From contig NZ_OZ242364.1 of NCBI RefSeq assembly GCF_965208925.1, positions 806,001 through 870,000 of the forward strand: a DNA stretch of 64,000 bases, given 5' to 3'. This DNA comes from Poriferisodalis sp965208925 (GTDB lineage: Bacteria; Actinomycetota; Acidimicrobiia; Acidimicrobiales; Poriferisodalaceae). Positions within the stretch are counted from its first letter, which is position 1, and each line of letters begins with the position of its first letter. Position numbers and translations under genes: made by a program. A model generated the notes under the pieces. It ran no database searches, was not told the DNA's origin, and was given only the letters and a program-made list of their open reading frames with translations. Positions 35,541 through 45,654 of the stretch are shown in pieces.

Positions 35541-35591
35541 GCGCCGAGCCGAGCGGGGCGGCGCGCCCAGCGATCGTTGCGACTGGACGGT

Positions 35592-37709
<2,118 letters not shown>

Positions 37710-37733
37710 ATGAGCCTCCAAGGGCACATTGAA

Positions 37734-37765
37734 ATCAGGTCAGATCAGGTGAGATCAGGATCAGG
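37734..37765. repeat. ATCAGG short direct repeats upstream of hppA
   Basis: ATCAGG occurs at 37734, 37744, 37754 and 37760 (spacings 10, 10 and 6), 25-56 bases ahead of the hppA start. On the hppA strand it reads CCTGAT. Helical-turn spacing would suit a protein array; nothing else supports a function. Confidence 0.75.
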
Positions 37766-37903
37766 TCACGCCGGGATGGCTCGGGGGAGTATGCCGGACC
37801 GCGGGCGACGATGCTGAGAGGCTGAGCCCTGGGCTCAAGCGGCCCGCGAGCGAAACGAGCTATAGCGGCAGGCACAGTGCGGAGCCGCGGACCCCGCGGC
37901 CGC

Positions 37904-39277
37904 TCAGGACTCGTCGTGAGCGTGGTGTTCTTCGGGCATGACTTCGGTGTGCGCACCGCGCTTGCCGGAGAACCACAGCAGCGCCAGCGCGGCGCCCCCC
38001 GCAGCACCCGAGGCGACCAGGATGCCGATCTTCGCGAGATCGCTGATGCCGTCGTTGTCGAACGCCAGGCCGGTGATGAAGATCGACACGGTGAAGCCGA
38101 TGCCTGCAGCGAACCCCATGCCCACGAATTGCGGCCAGTTCATCCCCTCGGGCAGGTCGAAGCCGAAGCGGGTCGCCACCCAGGTGAACGCCGCGATGCC
38201 CAGCGGCTTGCCCACCACCAGACCCAGGATGACGCCCCACGTCACGGGCGATCCGGCGGCATCGGTCAGCGTCTCGCTCGACAGCGGAATGCCGGCATTG
38301 GCCAGGGCGAAGATCGGCACGATGAGGAACGCCGTGAACGGGTGCAGCAGCGACTCCAGCCGCTCGGTCACCGGCACCGATTCCTGCACGAGGAACGACG
38401 CCTGGTGAACCTGCTCCACACTCGGATCATCGGGGAGATGATCCACCATGTCCTGGGCCTGCACGCGGTCGAGCAGGGGCTTGGCAGGCGTCAGCAGGCC
38501 GAGCACCACGCCGGCGATCGTGGCGTGCACGCCCGATTCCAGCGTGGCGTACCAGATCACCAGCCCGACCACCCAGTAGACCTCGAGCGCCCACACCTTC
38601 ATCAGCGCCAGCATCCGCACCACGAGCGTCAGCCCGACGGCGACTGCCAGCCAGCGGAAGTCCAGATCGCCGGTGTAGAAGATCGCGATGACGGCGATGG
38701 CCCCGATGTCGTCCACGATGGCCAGTGTCAGCAGGAACAGCTTGAGGATCGGGGGCACCCGCGTGCCGAGCAGCGCGACGACGCCCACCGCGAAGGCGAT
38801 GTCGGTGGCCATCGGGATGCCCCAGCCCGAGGCCGCTTCGCCTGACGGGTTGAACACCACGTAGAACAGCGCCGGCACGACCATCCCGCCGATGGCGGCA
38901 ATCGCCGGCAGCGTCGCAGCACGGAGACTCGAGAGGTACCCGGTCACCAGCTCGCGCTTGATCTCGAGGCCCACCACGAAGAAGAACAGCGCCATGAGGC
39001 CGTCGTTGACGAGCGCCTCCAAGGTCAGCCCGTGGTCGCCATGCACGTGGTACCCGCCGACGGTCAGGTCGATGTGGGTATGCCAGAAGTCGAAGTAGCT
39101 CTGGCTCCAGGGCGAGTTCGCCCAGATCAGCGCCGTGGTGGCGGCCACGAGCAGCAGCACGCTGCTGGCGACCTCACGATGGACGAAGCTGAGGATCGGT
39201 CGCGCCACGAACCGGGCCAGCCAGCGGTCGCCGCCTGCGAACGTCTCCCGCTGGAACAGGTACTCCGGCCCGGCCAT
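37904..39277 (-). CDS. nhaA: Na+/H+ antiporter NhaA
   Basis: NhaA exports Na+ in exchange for H+. The 457-aa protein keeps the family layout: ANSPWSQSYFDFWHT, NDGLMALFFFVVGLEIKREL, GWGIPMATDIAFAVGV, and the catalytic Asp pair in LTLAIVDDIGAIAVIAIFYT. C-terminal FALANAGIPL, GKPLGI and GIGFTVSIFI follow. It has a longer central loop (about TPAKPLLDRVQAQDMVDHLPDD) seen in actinobacterial NhaA. The His-rich tail EEHHAHDES is unusual. The ATG at 39277 begins the conserved region (MAGPEYLFQRETF). It lies upstream of hppA on the same strand, a sensible pair for Na+/H+ balance. Region 37710-37903 holds the ATCAGG repeats and a TGAGCCC-T-GGGCTCA palindrome (37823-37837). Confidence 0.94.
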   Translation of the reverse strand: MAGPEYLFQRETFAGGDRWLARFVARPILSFVHREVASSVLLLVAATTALIWANSPWSQSYFDFWHTHIDLTVGGYHVHGDHGLTLEALVNDGLMALFFFVVGLEIKRELVTGYLSSLRAATLPAIAAIGGMVVPALFYVVFNPSGEAASGWGIPMATDIAFAVGVVALLGTRVPPILKLFLLTLAIVDDIGAIAVIAIFYTGDLDFRWLAVAVGLTLVVRMLALMKVWALEVYWVVGLVIWYATLESGVHATIAGVVLGLLTPAKPLLDRVQAQDMVDHLPDDPSVEQVHQASFLVQESVPVTERLESLLHPFTAFLIVPIFALANAGIPLSSETLTDAAGSPVTWGVILGLVVGKPLGIAAFTWVATRFGFDLPEGMNWPQFVGMGFAAGIGFTVSIFITGLAFDNDGISDLAKIGILVASGAAGGAALALLWFSGKRGAHTEVMPEEHHAHDES

Positions 39278-39354
39278 ACGGCCGCACAGGATACGGGCCG
39301 TTATATGGCGGTCCTGCCGCGGACCGCGCTCCACGCACGCGTGTCCGCCGATGT

Positions 39355-39720
39355 TCAGCGATTCGACACGCGCCGCAGGGCCGCCGGCAGCCCGCTGGCC
39401 ACTTCGAAGAGCGATTCGACCCCGGTCTCGGTCAGCGTTGCGGCCACGCCGGGCGTGCTCACCACGAGCGCCAGACTGCCGCTCGCGGCCCGGCAGCGTC
39501 GATGCGCGTCGAGCAATACGCCGAGCGTGACTGGCTGCAGGACATCCACATCGGACAGGTCGATCACGAGCCGCGGCTGGGTGCCGGCCGTTGCAAGCGC
39601 TGAGCGCAGCGCACTGTCCAGCGACGCGATGGCAGCCAGGTCGAGCTCGCCACGCGGCGTCACCACCACGACGGCGGTGCCGTCGTCGGCCGTCACCGTG
39701 CGCTCAGCGATGCCCAGCAT
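39355..39720 (-). CDS. STAS-domain protein without the usual phosphoacceptor serine
   Basis: The 121-aa protein is a single STAS domain: TVVVVTPRGELDLAAIASLDSALRSAL-type start, then LVIDLSDVDVLQPVTLGVLLDAHRRCRA and LALVVSTPGVAATLTETG. In anti-sigma-factor antagonists the loop reads D-S-S-G with a phosphorylated Ser; here it is Q-P-V-T, so the Ser is missing, although a Thr follows. It may work as a constitutive or ligand-binding partner. No anti-sigma kinase is nearby. It lies between a monooxygenase and nhaA on the same strand, with gaps of about 60 and 77 bases. Confidence 0.8.
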   Translation of the reverse strand: MLGIAERTVTADDGTAVVVVTPRGELDLAAIASLDSALRSALATAGTQPRLVIDLSDVDVLQPVTLGVLLDAHRRCRAASGSLALVVSTPGVAATLTETGVESLFEVASGLPAALRRVSNR

Positions 39721-39780
39721 CAGAGCGACGCCGCTGTTCGTCGTCGAGGTGTCGACGGGTGCATGGGACCAGCCGAAGGC

Positions 39781-40905
39781 TCACGCAAAGCGGGGCATCA
39801 CCTTGTCGCTGATGAGCTCGAGCGACGCGTTGATCTGGTCCGCCGAGTGGATGCCCTGGGGCACCAGGAAGAACGCTTCCTCGACGCCGAGCACCGTCTG
39901 CGCCTCTTCGATCTGGCGGCTGATGGTGTCGGGGCTGCCGACGAGCTGCAGCGGCATGCCCTGGCCGAACTGGATGGCCCACTGGTTCCAGAACCACTCC
40001 ATGTCGGCAAACTGCGCCCACGCCTCCTCATCGGTGGGCGCGCACACGGCAACGCCGCCCCAGCCGCACTCGTGCCCGCGAGGTTTTTCGACGCCGTGCA
40101 GCGCGGCCTCGTCACGGTACGCCTTCCACAGCGCCTCGCAGAAGTCCATCTTGTCGCTGAGCACGATCGGCGTGCCGCCGTAGCGCGCCCAGAAGACCGC
40201 CGAGTCCATCGACATGGTGAACCCGCCGTACAGGGGCGGGTGCGGCGCCTGCAGCGGGCGCGGGGCGATGCCCACCTCGTGGATCGTCATGTCGGCGTCC
40301 ACCCCGGCGCCGTAGTCGGAATAGACGGTGTGGGTGTGGGGGTTGAGGTTGTCGTTGGGGAAGCGCCAGAACTCGCCCTCGTAGGAGAACGTGTCGTTCT
40401 TCAAGGCGGTGAGCACCACGTCGACGAATTCTTCGAAGAAGCGGCGGTTGTAGGCGTCCTCGTCGGTGCCGCGATTCCACTTGCCCACCGCAGCGAGGTC
40501 GGGGCGGATCTTGAACTGGTCCACCCATCGGTGCTGGTAGCCGCGCACCACGCCGAAGCAGAGCCGCCCGCCGGTCATGTGGTCGAGCGTGGCCACCTGC
40601 TCGGCGACACGCATCGGGTTGTGGGTGGTGGACACGTAGCCGCAGGCGATCGGCCGCAGCCGGCTGGTGTGCTGGGCGATCCAGCTCGCCATCAGGTTGA
40701 GGTCGTTGGAGATCTCGAAGCCCTCGATCTGCAGGTGATGCTCGGGGTGGCCGAAGCCGTACCAGCCGTTGTCGTCGGCGAAGCGGGCGATGTCGGCGAT
40801 CTCGCCGAGCATCCGTTGGTAGTAGTCGTTATTGAGCCCCGCGAGACCGGCTTCCAGCTCGTGGCGCCGGCCGATCGTGCAGTACATGAACAAGCTGAAC
40901 TTCAC
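39781..40905 (-). CDS. Luciferase-like (LLM class) flavin-dependent monooxygenase
   Basis: The 374-aa protein has the LLM TIM-barrel features VKFSLFMYCTIG, WYGFGHPEHHL, MASWIAQHTSRLRPIACGYVSTTHNPMRVAEQVATLDHMTGGRLCFGVVRGYQ and a C-terminal LVGSPDTISRQIEEAQ. It needs reduced FMN or F420; which cannot be told from sequence. The GTG at 40905 is preceded by GGGAG at six bases and begins the first beta strand. It is divergent from a TetR gene with two TTCTCCG-type palindromes between, so it is probably repressed by that regulator. The substrate is unknown. Confidence 0.88.
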   Translation of the reverse strand: MKFSLFMYCTIGRRHELEAGLAGLNNDYYQRMLGEIADIARFADDNGWYGFGHPEHHLQIEGFEISNDLNLMASWIAQHTSRLRPIACGYVSTTHNPMRVAEQVATLDHMTGGRLCFGVVRGYQHRWVDQFKIRPDLAAVGKWNRGTDEDAYNRRFFEEFVDVVLTALKNDTFSYEGEFWRFPNDNLNPHTHTVYSDYGAGVDADMTIHEVGIAPRPLQAPHPPLYGGFTMSMDSAVFWARYGGTPIVLSDKMDFCEALWKAYRDEAALHGVEKPRGHECGWGGVAVCAPTDEEAWAQFADMEWFWNQWAIQFGQGMPLQLVGSPDTISRQIEEAQTVLGVEEAFFLVPQGIHSADQINASLELISDKVMPRFA

Positions 40906-40946
40906 CCTGGCTCCCGCTGCCTCGTTCCCCGGCACGATCCGGGCTT

Positions 40947-40979
40947 CTCCGCGGAGTGTAGGTGAGTGTTCTCCGGAGA
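40947..40979. promoter_or_regulatory. Two TTCTCCG palindromes between the monooxygenase and tetR genes
   Basis: CTCCGCGGAG (40947-40956) and TCTCCGGAGA (40970-40979) are perfect palindromes, 23 bases centre to centre, each reading TTCTCCG at the left. A third TTCTCCGAGG half-match (41048-41057) overlaps the tetR start. They lie upstream of the monooxygenase GTG and could be TetR sites. Confidence 0.5.
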
Positions 40980-41058
40980 GGCCCAGGAGCCGCCGCACCT
41001 ACCCGCGGGCCGTCGACCACTGCATAAACGCCCGTTCAGGACTAGGTTTCTCCGAGGC

Positions 41059-41769
41059 ATGGACAGCACCGAGACAGCCTCTGGCAGCTCGGCCGAGCCG
41101 GATACCGCAGACAGCACTGTTGCCGCTGGCGCCGACGAGAACGGCGGCGACGGGAACGGCAACGGCCGCAGGATCCGCAAGGGCGAGCGCAGCCGAATGC
41201 GCATCTTGGATGCTGCCGCGCGCCTGCTCTCGTGCCGCGGCTACGCCGCCACCACGCTGACCGACATCGCCGGTGCTGCCGAGATGCAGGCCGGCAGCCT
41301 CTACTACCACTTCGACTCCAAGGACGCGATCGTCGAAGAAGTGCTGAGCGTCGGCATCGACCACGCCCGCTCTGCGATCGACGCAGCGCTGGAAGCGCTG
41401 GGGCCCGGCGCACGCGGTTCCGACCGCCTGGCCGAGGCCATCGTGGCCTACGTCAACTGCATCGTTGCCGAGAGCAACTTCACGGTCGCCAACATCCGCT
41501 GTTTCAACGAATCGCCCCCGCAGACCCGCGAGAGCCTGGCAGTGCCGCTGCGCGAGTTCACCAACCTCTGGGTCGGCCTGCTTGCCGAGGGCCAAGCCGA
41601 CGGTTCACTGCGAGCCGACACCAATGCCAGGGTGCTCGCCCGGATCATGATCTCCGGCCTCAACTCGCTTGCCAGCTGGTACCGCCCCGGCGGCGAGCTG
41701 CGACTCGAAGATCTCGCCCGCCAGTTCGCCGACATGGTCCTCGACGGCCTGCACCCCGCCGACGGCTGA
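41059..41769 (+). CDS. TetR-family transcriptional regulator
   Basis: The 236-aa protein has a 40-residue acidic Ser/Gly/Asn-rich lead and then the TetR HTH: GERSRMRILDAAARLLSCRGYAATTLTDIAGAAEMQAGSLYYHFDSKDAIVEEVL. The C-terminal domain has ESLAVPLREFTNLWVGLLAEGQADGSLRADTN, which resembles KstR/FadR-type lipid regulators, though I cannot assign a ligand. The ATG is preceded by GAGG. It is divergent from the LLM monooxygenase gene and may repress it. It converges with the VWA gene, with a 22-base gap. Confidence 0.87.
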   Translation: MDSTETASGSSAEPDTADSTVAAGADENGGDGNGNGRRIRKGERSRMRILDAAARLLSCRGYAATTLTDIAGAAEMQAGSLYYHFDSKDAIVEEVLSVGIDHARSAIDAALEALGPGARGSDRLAEAIVAYVNCIVAESNFTVANIRCFNESPPQTRESLAVPLREFTNLWVGLLAEGQADGSLRADTNARVLARIMISGLNSLASWYRPGGELRLEDLARQFADMVLDGLHPADG

Positions 41770-41791
41770 CAGCTTCGACAGCTGCCGGCAG

Positions 41792-43825
41792 CTACAGGCG
41801 GCCGCCGGTGATGAGCTTGCGGCGGTGCTCCAGGAAGTCGACGAGCACGTAGTCGCCCAGATTGTGGGGGCTGGTGAAGAACGCCCGCCCGCCGTTCATC
41901 TCGGTCATCTTCTCCACGAACGCCCGCAGGTAGCTGTTGGGGTCGAGCATGAACACGTTGATGCGGATGTCCTCGCGGGTGGCGCGGGCCACTTCCAGCA
42001 GCGTGGCCTCGATGGTCTCGCGCACCGGCGGGTAGGCGAAGTACGGCCGCCCGTCACGGGCCAAGTGAGCGGTGGGCTCGCCGTCGGTGATCATGATGAT
42101 CTGCTTCGAACCGGTCTGGCGGGCCAGCAGGCGCCGGGCGATCATGAAGCCGTGCTGCATGTTGGTGCCGTAGGCGAAGTCCCACGACACCTCCGGCAGC
42201 TGCGCGGCGGTCAGCTCGTTGGCTGACTCGGCGAAGCCCACGATGCCCAGGTAGTCGCGCGGGAACTGCGTGGAGATCAGCGAGTGCAGCGCCATCGTGA
42301 CCTTCTTGGCGGGCAGGAAGTTGTCGCGCATCGGCATCGACAGCGACAGGTCCAGCATCAGCACCGTGGAGGCACGCGACAGCAGCTCAGAGCGCTCGAT
42401 CTCGAAGTCGTCCGGCGTCAGGCTGACCGGCGTGCCGGTCCCCTGCCGGGTCACCGCATTGCGCACCGTGCGCTCGATGTTCAGGTTGAACGTGTCGCCG
42501 AACTCGTACGGCTTGGTCTCATACGCGAACTCGTTGCCGACGCCCGTCTTGCGTACCTGGTGGCTGCCGACTTTGTCGTCCATCAGCCGGTTGAACAGGT
42601 CGCCGAGTGCGTTCTGGCCGATGCGGCGCAGCGCCCGCGGCGTCAGCTCCAGGCGCCCCTCGGTGTGCTGCGCGAGGCCTGATTCCTCGAGCATGCGCGC
42701 CATCTCGCTGAGCCGTTCGAGGGCCTCGGCCGACTGGTCGCCGAGCAGCTCGCGGACCCGCTCGGGATCCACCTCGGCCAGGGCCGACGGGCTGACGGCG
42801 CCCTGCAGCATCTCGGCCAGCGCGTCGAGGTCGCCGAGCTGGCTCAGCACGTCGGCCGCCTGGGAAATCGACAGCGGATCGTCGCCGCCGAACTGGTAGT
42901 TGCGGTCCCAGCCCATGTCGGGGAACGCCTGCTGCAGATTCTGCGCGAGCTGCTGGGCCTGCCACTGCAGGTCCATGTCGTCCATGAGCTGCGCCGCCAA
43001 GTCGGCGAGCTGCTGGCGCTGCGCGGGCGTCATCGAGTTCATCATCGAAGCCATGGCCGCCATGCGCTTGGCCATGATCTCGAGCAGCTCGTCCAGGCTC
43101 TGGGGGTTCTCGGGGAAGAAGTCGCCGTAGCGCTCCATGAATCCCTCGAAGTCGGGCTCCTCGCCGCGGGCACGCTGCTCGAGCATCTGGTTGAGCTCGG
43201 CCATCATGTCCTTGGTGCGGGCCAGGTCCTCGGGGCTCATGTTGCCCATCGCCCCGGTCATCTGGTCGAAGTAGCTCTGGGCGACTTCCTGGCGCAGCCG
43301 CTCCACCAGCTCGTTGAACTGCTCACGGGCCTCGGGCGACTCGAAGTCGTAGCTCTGCAGGCCGCGCATCTTCCCGGCCAGGTCGGGGGGCAGCATGTCG
43401 AGCTGCAGGTTGCGCTCGGCGGCGCTGGACTGGGCGATCTCTTCGCGGCGTTCGTCGCCGCTGTCGGCCGCGTCCTGCGCGAACTCCTCCAGCGCCTCGC
43501 GTTCGGTATCGGTGATCTCGTCGAGCTCCCGGGCGATGTCGTCGTACACGCCGCCGAGGTCGAACTGCTCGAGCATCTCCTTGCGCCGGTCGCGCAGCCG
43601 CTCGATCATCTCGCGCAGGCCTTCGAGCCGGTTGCCCTCGGCGTCGGTGAAGCCCTGCTGCATGAGCCGGCGCAGGGCGGCATTGAGATCGCCGTGATAC
43701 AGCAGGTCGTCGGTCATCTCCGCGAAGAGGCTCTCCGCGTCGAAGTCAAAGCCGGTCTGGGTGCCGTCCCACGCGGAGTAGCGGAACCGGGCGCCCTCGC
43801 GGCGAGCCCGACGCCAGCGGATCAC
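41792..43825 (-). CDS. VWA-domain protein of a MoxR/VWA pair
   Basis: The 677-aa protein is mostly helical (Met, Gln, Glu and Leu-rich, about residues 50-440). It ends in a von Willebrand A domain with MIDAS motif LMLDLSLSMPM near residue 497, later Thr/Asp positions in QIIMITDGEPTAH and a GGRAFF strand. The start is GTG (VIRWRRARREG). The partner AAA+ gene lies 99 bases upstream on the same strand. Such pairs are widespread; mycobacterial Rv0958/Rv0959 are, from memory, the nearest relatives. By analogy with MoxR/VWA and Mg-chelatase systems, it would form an ATP-driven complex acting on a metal centre or protein maturation, with no known target here. Confidence 0.87.
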   Translation of the reverse strand: MIRWRRARREGARFRYSAWDGTQTGFDFDAESLFAEMTDDLLYHGDLNAALRRLMQQGFTDAEGNRLEGLREMIERLRDRRKEMLEQFDLGGVYDDIARELDEITDTEREALEEFAQDAADSGDERREEIAQSSAAERNLQLDMLPPDLAGKMRGLQSYDFESPEAREQFNELVERLRQEVAQSYFDQMTGAMGNMSPEDLARTKDMMAELNQMLEQRARGEEPDFEGFMERYGDFFPENPQSLDELLEIMAKRMAAMASMMNSMTPAQRQQLADLAAQLMDDMDLQWQAQQLAQNLQQAFPDMGWDRNYQFGGDDPLSISQAADVLSQLGDLDALAEMLQGAVSPSALAEVDPERVRELLGDQSAEALERLSEMARMLEESGLAQHTEGRLELTPRALRRIGQNALGDLFNRLMDDKVGSHQVRKTGVGNEFAYETKPYEFGDTFNLNIERTVRNAVTRQGTGTPVSLTPDDFEIERSELLSRASTVLMLDLSLSMPMRDNFLPAKKVTMALHSLISTQFPRDYLGIVGFAESANELTAAQLPEVSWDFAYGTNMQHGFMIARRLLARQTGSKQIIMITDGEPTAHLARDGRPYFAYPPVRETIEATLLEVARATREDIRINVFMLDPNSYLRAFVEKMTEMNGGRAFFTSPHNLGDYVLVDFLEHRRKLITGGRL

Positions 43826-43924
43826 TGTGTTGGCTCCGTCCGGCGCGCCTGCTGCGAGTGCCTCGGGATTCGAACGTGGCCCCGCATGAACATCACTCTG
43901 TCACGGCAGTGGGTGCAGCCGGGC

Positions 43925-45388
43925 CTAGCCGCGTGAGCGGTAGGTGGCTCGGGCACCCACATGCTCCTTGTTGAGCCGCTTCGACAGGTGCAGGCCCTCG
44001 AGCACCAGCTCGATGGCAGATGCCAGCACCGCGGGCGCTGCCCCCTCGTCCGACTGCCGGTCGGCTGAGGCCGCCACCAGCGACTCGGCGGCAACCGCCA
44101 GCGCCTGGTTGCCGGCAAGCAGCTCCATGTAGGCCTCCGAGCCGAGGTCGTCGCCGGTGTGCACCACCTTGCCCTCGCCGAAGCTGGCCACCACGTCGCT
44201 CAGCTCGTCGGGCGAGAAGCGGTTCTTGAACACCTCGAGCACGGCCGCCTTGAGCATGGTCTCCACGATCTTGCCGTCGCGGCCCTCTTCCATCGACTCG
44301 ATCTCGATCTTGCCGGCGGTGGAGCTCATGAGCGACTCGAGGTCGCTGACCCTGGGCACCACGTGCCGCTCGCCGCGTTGCAGCGCCCGGCGGGTGGCGT
44401 TGGCCGCGAGCGTCTCGGTGTTGGTGACGGTCATGCGCACCGACACGCCCGAGCGCTGGTTGACCTGGCTGCTGGCACGGGCCACATGACTGAAGGTGGC
44501 CACGATCTCGGCCATGAAGTCGGGCAGCGTCACGATGACACCCCCTGGCACGCCTTCGCCCGTCCCCACATCGATCCCCTGGAGGTCGAGCGGGCGGGCC
44601 TCCGCCGACGCGATGTCCATCTCGGTGTCGACGTCGAGCGGGTAGTGGGTGCGGATCTGCGCGCCGAAGCGGTCCTTCAGCGGGGTGATGATGCGGCCCC
44701 GGTTGGTGTAGTCCTCTGGGTTGGCCGTGGCCACCAGCAGCACGTCGAGCGGCAGGCGGATCTTGTAGCCGCGAATCTGGACGTCGCGCTCCTCGAGCAC
44801 GTTCAGCAGGCCCACCTGGATGCGCTCGGCCAGGTCGGGCAGCTCGTTGATGGCGAAGATGCCGCGGTTGGTGCGCGGCACCAGCCCGTAGTGCAGCGTC
44901 AGCTCGTCGGACAGGTACCGGCCCTCGGCCACCTTGATGGGATCCACCTCGCCGATGAGGTCAGCGATCGACGTGTCGGGCGTGGCCAGCTTCTCGCCGT
45001 AGCGGACGTCCCGGTGCGCCCACGCGATGGGGGTGTCGTCGCCGTGCTCGGCGATGAGATCGAGGGCGTGGCGGGACACCGGGTGGTACGGGTCGTCGAA
45101 GATCTCCGAGCCCTCGATGTAGGGCATCCACTCGTCCAGCAGGTTCACCAGCGAGCGGATCATGCGGGTCTTGGCCTGTCCCCGCTCTCCCAGGAACACC
45201 ACGTCGTGGCCAGCCAGCATGGCATTCTCGAGCTGGGGCAGCACCGTGTTCTCGTAGCCCAGCACACCCTCGAACAGCGGCTCGGACGCGGCGATGGCCT
45301 TGGCGGCATTCGCACGCATCTCCTCTTTGACCGGCCGGGAGACCCAGCCGATCTTGCGCAGTTCGCCGAGCGTGGTGGGTTGCGTCAT
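43925..45388 (-). CDS. AAA+ ATPase of the MoxR/Mg-chelatase class
   Basis: The 487-aa AAA+ protein has Walker A GERGQAKTR near residue 68, then a long insert (YIEGSEIFDDPYHPVSRHAL). The Walker B region is written RGIFAINELPDL (Asn-Glu instead of Asp-Glu; I recall this as usual in this subfamily). VLLVATANPEDYTNRGRIITPLKDRFGAQIRTHYP supplies sensor and arginine regions. The C-terminal half is helical. The ATG at 45388 begins the conserved core; a longer frame upstream would cover the tRNA-like element. It and the VWA gene form a likely operon. Confidence 0.9.
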   Translation of the reverse strand: MTQPTTLGELRKIGWVSRPVKEEMRANAAKAIAASEPLFEGVLGYENTVLPQLENAMLAGHDVVFLGERGQAKTRMIRSLVNLLDEWMPYIEGSEIFDDPYHPVSRHALDLIAEHGDDTPIAWAHRDVRYGEKLATPDTSIADLIGEVDPIKVAEGRYLSDELTLHYGLVPRTNRGIFAINELPDLAERIQVGLLNVLEERDVQIRGYKIRLPLDVLLVATANPEDYTNRGRIITPLKDRFGAQIRTHYPLDVDTEMDIASAEARPLDLQGIDVGTGEGVPGGVIVTLPDFMAEIVATFSHVARASSQVNQRSGVSVRMTVTNTETLAANATRRALQRGERHVVPRVSDLESLMSSTAGKIEIESMEEGRDGKIVETMLKAAVLEVFKNRFSPDELSDVVASFGEGKVVHTGDDLGSEAYMELLAGNQALAVAAESLVAASADRQSDEGAAPAVLASAIELVLEGLHLSKRLNKEHVGARATYRSRG

Positions 45389-45474
45389 GGCGGGCAACCT
45401 AGTGGCTGGTGGCTTCAGACGGCGTTGGCGCAGGTTGGTTGCACCCGCCTGTTCACTGCGCGTAGCGTGACCGG

Positions 45475-45542
45475 TGGAGGCAAGGGGACTCGAACCCCTC
45501 GGGATGGGATTTACAGGTCCTCCCGGCCACCTGGCTGCCCCC
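45475..45542 (-). pseudogene. tRNA-like remnant (Tyr-like, GTA in loop)
   Basis: On the minus strand the ends pair as an acceptor stem (GGGGGCA with TGCCTCC, one G-U) and a perfect T-arm AGGGG-TTCGAGT-CCCCT precedes it. CTGTAAA, the anticodon loop of tRNA-Tyr(GTA), is present. However, U8 is absent, the D-arm does not fold, the anticodon stem is broken by an extra C, and the Tyr long variable arm is missing, so at 68 nt it is unlikely to be functional. CCG, not CCA, follows the discriminator. It lies upstream of the AAA+ gene start. Confidence 0.5.
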
Positions 45543-45574
45543 ATGGAACGAAGCCCACACAGCTCCGCTCCTCG

Positions 45575-45608
45575 AAGACCCCCGCTCGGCTCGCTGGGCG
45601 GGGGTCTT
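45575..45608. terminator. 11-bp GC-rich hairpin
   Basis: AAGACCCCCGC (45575-45585) and GCGGGGGTCTT (45598-45608) pair perfectly over 11 bases with a 12-base loop. It sits between the tRNA-like element and the GH2-like gene, both transcribed away from it. It looks like an intrinsic terminator, but no gene on either strand ends close by. Confidence 0.55.
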
Positions 45609-45654
45609 GCGTGACATCCGCACCACACTTGTCCATTATTCTCAGTAGCTTTCA

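Noticed and set aside
37710..37727. hppA start six codons upstream
   Set aside because: The GGAGG site and spacing support the GTG at 37709; the upstream codons would include that ribosome site.
37734..37765. Iterons of a replication origin
   Set aside because: Only short ATCAGG units, no DnaA boxes or AT-rich region, and none of dnaA, dnaN or gyr genes nearby.
45475..45542. tmRNA 3' end
   Set aside because: The T-arm and acceptor look similar, but the 68-nt span and lack of a tag reading frame exclude tmRNA; upstream bases run into a protein gene.
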